This document shows, in pieces, positions 61,535-64,000 of a stretch of 64,000 bases of DNA. Position 1 is the stretch's first letter; each line of letters opens with the position of its first letter. The position numbers were made by a program, and so were the translations under genes. The notes beneath the pieces were generated by a model that saw nothing but the letters and a program-made list of their open reading frames with translations, had not been told where the DNA came from and searched no databases. This DNA is from DATJLY01 sp035604615 (GTDB lineage: Bacteria > Pseudomonadota > Alphaproteobacteria > ATCC43930 > CGMCC-115725), in assembly GCA_035604615.1 (NCBI GenBank), contig DATNID010000021.1:1-64000 (forward strand), read 5' to 3'.

Positions 61535-62899
61535 ATGTCCGGACCTTCGCTTTCGGGCGGTGAGCCGATCACCGGCAAGCGGCAGCTTGTCGAGTACATC
61601 GCCGCGGGCGAGAAGCCGCGCGAGCGCTGGCGCATCGGCACCGAGCACGAGAAATTCGTTTTCCGGCGCAAGGATCTCCGCCCCGTCGCCTATGACGGCC
61701 CCGACGGCATCCGCGCATTGCTCGAAGGGCTGACGCGGTTCGGCTGGAGCCCCGTCTACGACGCCGACAATCTCATCGCGCTGTCGGGCGGCGAGGCGTC
61801 GGTGTCGCTCGAGCCGGGCGGGCAGTTCGAATTGTCGGGCGCGCCGCTCGACAATCTGCACCAGACCTGCGCCGAGGTGCAGCAGCACCTGAAGCAGCTC
61901 CGGCCGGTGTGCAGCGAGCTGGGGCTGGGCCTTTTGGGCCTCGGTTTTCTTCCCGACTGGCGGCGCGAGGACGTGCCGTTCATGCCCAAGCGGCGCTATG
62001 CGGTGATGCGCAACTACATGCCCAAGAAGGGCAAGCTCGGCCTCGACATGATGCTCAGGACCTGCACCGTGCAGGTCAACCTCGATTTCGGCGACGAGGC
62101 CGACATGGTGAAGAAGTTCCGCGTCGGGCTCGCGCTGCAGCCGGTGGCGGTCGCGCTCTTCGCCATCTCGCCCTTCGTCGAGGGCAAGCCCAGCGGCTAT
62201 TTGAGCTATCGCAGCCACGTCTGGACCGACGTCGATCCCGACCGCTGCGGCATGCTGCCCTTCGTGTTCGAGCGCGGCTTCGGCTACGAGCGCTATGTCG
62301 ACTACATGCTCGACATGCCGATGTATTTCGTCTATCGCGACGGGAACTACATCGACGTGGCGGGGCAGTCGTTCCGCGACTTCATGGTGGGGCGCCTGCC
62401 CGGGCTGCCGGGCGCGACGCCGACCATGAGCGACTGGGTCGACCATCTCAGCACCGCCTTCCCCGAGGTGCGCTTGAAGCGCTTCCTCGAGATGCGCGGC
62501 GCCGATGCGGGCCCATGGGAGCAGATCTGTGCGCTGCCGGCGCTGTGGACGGGGCTCTATTACGACCAGGAAGCGCTCGACGCGGCGGTGGCGCTCATCG
62601 CCGACTGGACCGACGAGGAGCGCGAGGGCCTGCGCCGCGACGCGCCGCGCATGGGCCTCGCTGCGCCCTTCCGCCGCAGCACCTTGCGCGAATTGGCGAT
62701 CGAGGTGCTCGCGCTGGCGCAGGCCGGGTTGCAGCGGCGTGCGCGGCTCGACGGTACCGGCCAGGACGAGACCCACTTCATCGCGTCCTTGATCGAGATC
62801 GCGCGGTCGGGCCGCACCCCGGCCGAGCGGCTGCTCGAGCGCTACAACGGCGAATGGGACCGCCGCGTTGCGCCCATCTATCGCGAGATGGCGTATTAG
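61535..62899 (+). CDS. gshA: Glutamate-cysteine ligase, alphaproteobacterial/plant type
   Basis: 454 residues. 'RIGTEHEKFVFRRKDLRPVA' (about 33-52), 'VSLEPGGQFELSGAPLDNLH' and 'NYMPKKGKLGLDMMLRTCTV' with 'QVNLDFGDEADMVKKFRVGL' are diagnostic of the GCS2-like ligases shared by plants and alphaproteobacteria. It forms gamma-glutamylcysteine, the first step of glutathione synthesis. rsmE-gshA linkage supports one transcript. Its stop overlaps the convergent gene. Confidence 0.95.
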   Translation: MSGPSLSGGEPITGKRQLVEYIAAGEKPRERWRIGTEHEKFVFRRKDLRPVAYDGPDGIRALLEGLTRFGWSPVYDADNLIALSGGEASVSLEPGGQFELSGAPLDNLHQTCAEVQQHLKQLRPVCSELGLGLLGLGFLPDWRREDVPFMPKRRYAVMRNYMPKKGKLGLDMMLRTCTVQVNLDFGDEADMVKKFRVGLALQPVAVALFAISPFVEGKPSGYLSYRSHVWTDVDPDRCGMLPFVFERGFGYERYVDYMLDMPMYFVYRDGNYIDVAGQSFRDFMVGRLPGLPGATPTMSDWVDHLSTAFPEVRLKRFLEMRGADAGPWEQICALPALWTGLYYDQEALDAAVALIADWTDEEREGLRRDAPRMGLAAPFRRSTLRELAIEVLALAQAGLQRRARLDGTGQDETHFIASLIEIARSGRTPAERLLERYNGEWDRRVAPIYREMAY

Positions 62900-64000
62900 C
62901 GGAGCGCCGGCGCGAGCCGGATCTCGGCCCAGCGCGCCGGGTCGGTGCCGGGGGCGTTGCCCGACAGCGACATCCACCGCGCGCGGTACCACGTCACGGC
63001 TGAAAGCTCGAGCTTGAGGCGGCCGCTTGCGGGCGGGCCCGCAGCGCCCAGCGCCAACCACGGCAGCAGCGCCGCCGCCACCACGCGCGGCTGGTCGGCG
63101 CCGAAATAGAGCGCCTGCGCCCCTGCGACCGGCGCGCAGCCACCGTCCGCCGCGCCCCCCGCGCAGAGGGCAACCCGCATGGCACGGTCGCTCGATCCGC
63201 GCGGCGGCGGCACCAGCGCGAGGGTGAAGCGGCGCGGCCCCGCGCCGGCATCGACATCGAGCTCAAGATGATAGGCCTCGCCCGGCGGGAAGGTTCCATC
63301 ATAGGCGAGGAGATCGGGATCGTAATAATCCTGGCCGACATGGGCCAAGGCGATGCCGTCCCGGCTCCAGGCGAGATAGGCCTCGCCGAACGGCACGTCG
63401 CCGGGCGCGGCCTTGAACGGCGGCAGCAGCGCGGCCGGCTTCGGCCAATCGACCAGCGAGCGGTGCGCGGGATCGATCGTGGCCTCGGGCGCGGCGAACG
63501 TCGCGAGGCTCGGCCGCGCGAGCGGCTTGCCCTCCCTATGCAGGCGAGTCATGTCGCGGTTGACCGAATTCAGCGCCTCGACCAGCCGCTCGTAGGGCCG
63601 ATCCTCGATATCGACGAGGCCGAAATCGTAGTCCTCGCGGTCGGCGCGTCCGCCCTGCGGATAGTCGTAATACTGGAACCAGTCGAGGCCGACGAGCTCG
63701 GGCAGCGCGGCGAAGCGGGCCGCAGCCGCCGCCGCGCCCGCGGCGCGCTGATCTTGCGTCTCCACCGTCATCAGGTGGCCGTTATTGCGGTTGCCGGTGC
63801 GGTTCTCGCGCGCGGCGTAGAACCACTCCGAGACGAACACCGGCTTGCCGCCGCTCAGGCGCCTCAGCCCGTCGAAGAAATAGGGCGCGATCCAGCCTTC
63901 GGGACTGTCGACGTTGTAGTTGACGGCGATCGCGTCGACGAAATGCGCCTCGGCGCTGACCGCCAGGGGATCGTAGTAGATCGGCAAGCGATCGCCGAAG
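62896..64000 (-). CDS. Possible glycoside hydrolase, C-terminal part (5' end outside window)
   Basis: About 368 residues; the frame stays open through the right edge (FGDRLPIYYDP...). 'DAIAVNYNVDSPEGWIAPYF', 'GGKPVFVSEWFYAARENRTG' and 'LPELVGLDWFQYYDYPQGGR' with 'DYDFGLVDIEDRPYERLVEA' resemble a (beta/alpha)8 glycosidase of the clan A type (for example agarase or galactosidase-like), where Glu of VSEW would be the nucleophile. A beta-rich C-terminal domain follows. Family assignment is tentative. Confidence 0.6.
   Translation of the reverse strand, partial: FGDRLPIYYDPLAVSAEAHFVDAIAVNYNVDSPEGWIAPYFFDGLRRLSGGKPVFVSEWFYAARENRTGNRNNGHLMTVETQDQRAAGAAAAAARFAALPELVGLDWFQYYDYPQGGRADREDYDFGLVDIEDRPYERLVEALNSVNRDMTRLHREGKPLARPSLATFAAPEATIDPAHRSLVDWPKPAALLPPFKAAPGDVPFGEAYLAWSRDGIALAHVGQDYYDPDLLAYDGTFPPGEAYHLELDVDAGAGPRRFTLALVPPPRGSSDRAMRVALCAGGAADGGCAPVAGAQALYFGADQPRVVAAALLPWLALGAAGPPASGRLKLELSAVTWYRARWMSLSGNAPGTDPARWAEIRLAPALR

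Overview
The window reads as chromosome of a high-G+C alphaproteobacterium. This rests on the gene order yqeY-dnaG-rpoD, carA/carB/greA, an ELM1-family protein, an alphaproteobacterial-type glutamate-cysteine ligase, many GTG/TTG starts and tight start/stop overlaps. A Rhodospirillales-like soil or plant-associated lineage is my guess; the species cannot be named from sequence alone. Almost all of it is coding. I see one tRNA gene, no rRNA, no CRISPR array and no prophage.

Layout. 1-8004: the end of an IS630 transposase, then a minus-strand TonB energy-transduction operon (TonB-dependent receptor, TonB, ExbB, two ExbD, a periplasmic TPR protein, a small membrane protein), a DUF2946 protein and a divergent DmeF-type metal exporter. 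8005-9553: a patch of gene remnants (IS110 left end, truncated ImmA/IrrE protein, RidA remnant) next to a CAU-anticodon tRNA. 9588-19972: housekeeping block yqeY-dnaG-rpoD (minus) and carA, carB, greA (plus), with a toxin-antitoxin pair inserted antisense between carA and carB. 19969-27357: Lrp regulator, ELM1 protein, a double-PAP2 phosphatase, a GT39-type glycosyltransferase, a large unknown protein and thioredoxin reductase. 27531-36368: small exported proteins, a lytic transglycosylase, a LysR regulator, MsrP, two orphan ABC substrate-binding proteins and an EF-G paralogue. 36606-40004: livHMGF transporter without its own binding protein. 40017-42416: a redox/cyclic-nucleotide-binding/Fe-S protein split by one in-frame TAG. 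42681-49237: FAH hydrolase plus extradiol-type VOC protein, a divergent ParA/Sel1-membrane-protein pair, and an acyl-CoA-dehydrogenase-like oxygenase paired with a luciferase-like oxygenase. 49389-59658: aspC, ahpD, uvrB, a pteridine-reductase-like SDR, an AT-rich gap with a consensus DnaA box, then uvrC-pgsA-mobB-moeA-moaD-moaE. 59676-64000: an exported unknown, a broken VapBC pair, rsmE, gshA and the 3' part of a possible glycoside hydrolase.

How genes relate. The TonB block can energise its own outer-membrane receptor; DmeF and DUF2946 beside it hint at metal homeostasis. Late molybdopterin genes (mobB, moeA, moaD, moaE) serve Mo enzymes, one of which (MsrP) lies in the window. uvrB and uvrC are only about 1.1 kb apart.

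The most unusual items are the amber-interrupted redox/cNMP/Fe-S gene, the antisense toxin-antitoxin module separating carA from carB, the truncated VapC beside an intact VapB, the AT-rich DnaA-box gap before uvrC, the ParA/Sel1 divergent pair, and the EF-G paralogue lacking the switch II histidine. I found no complete new system that the sequence alone could prove.
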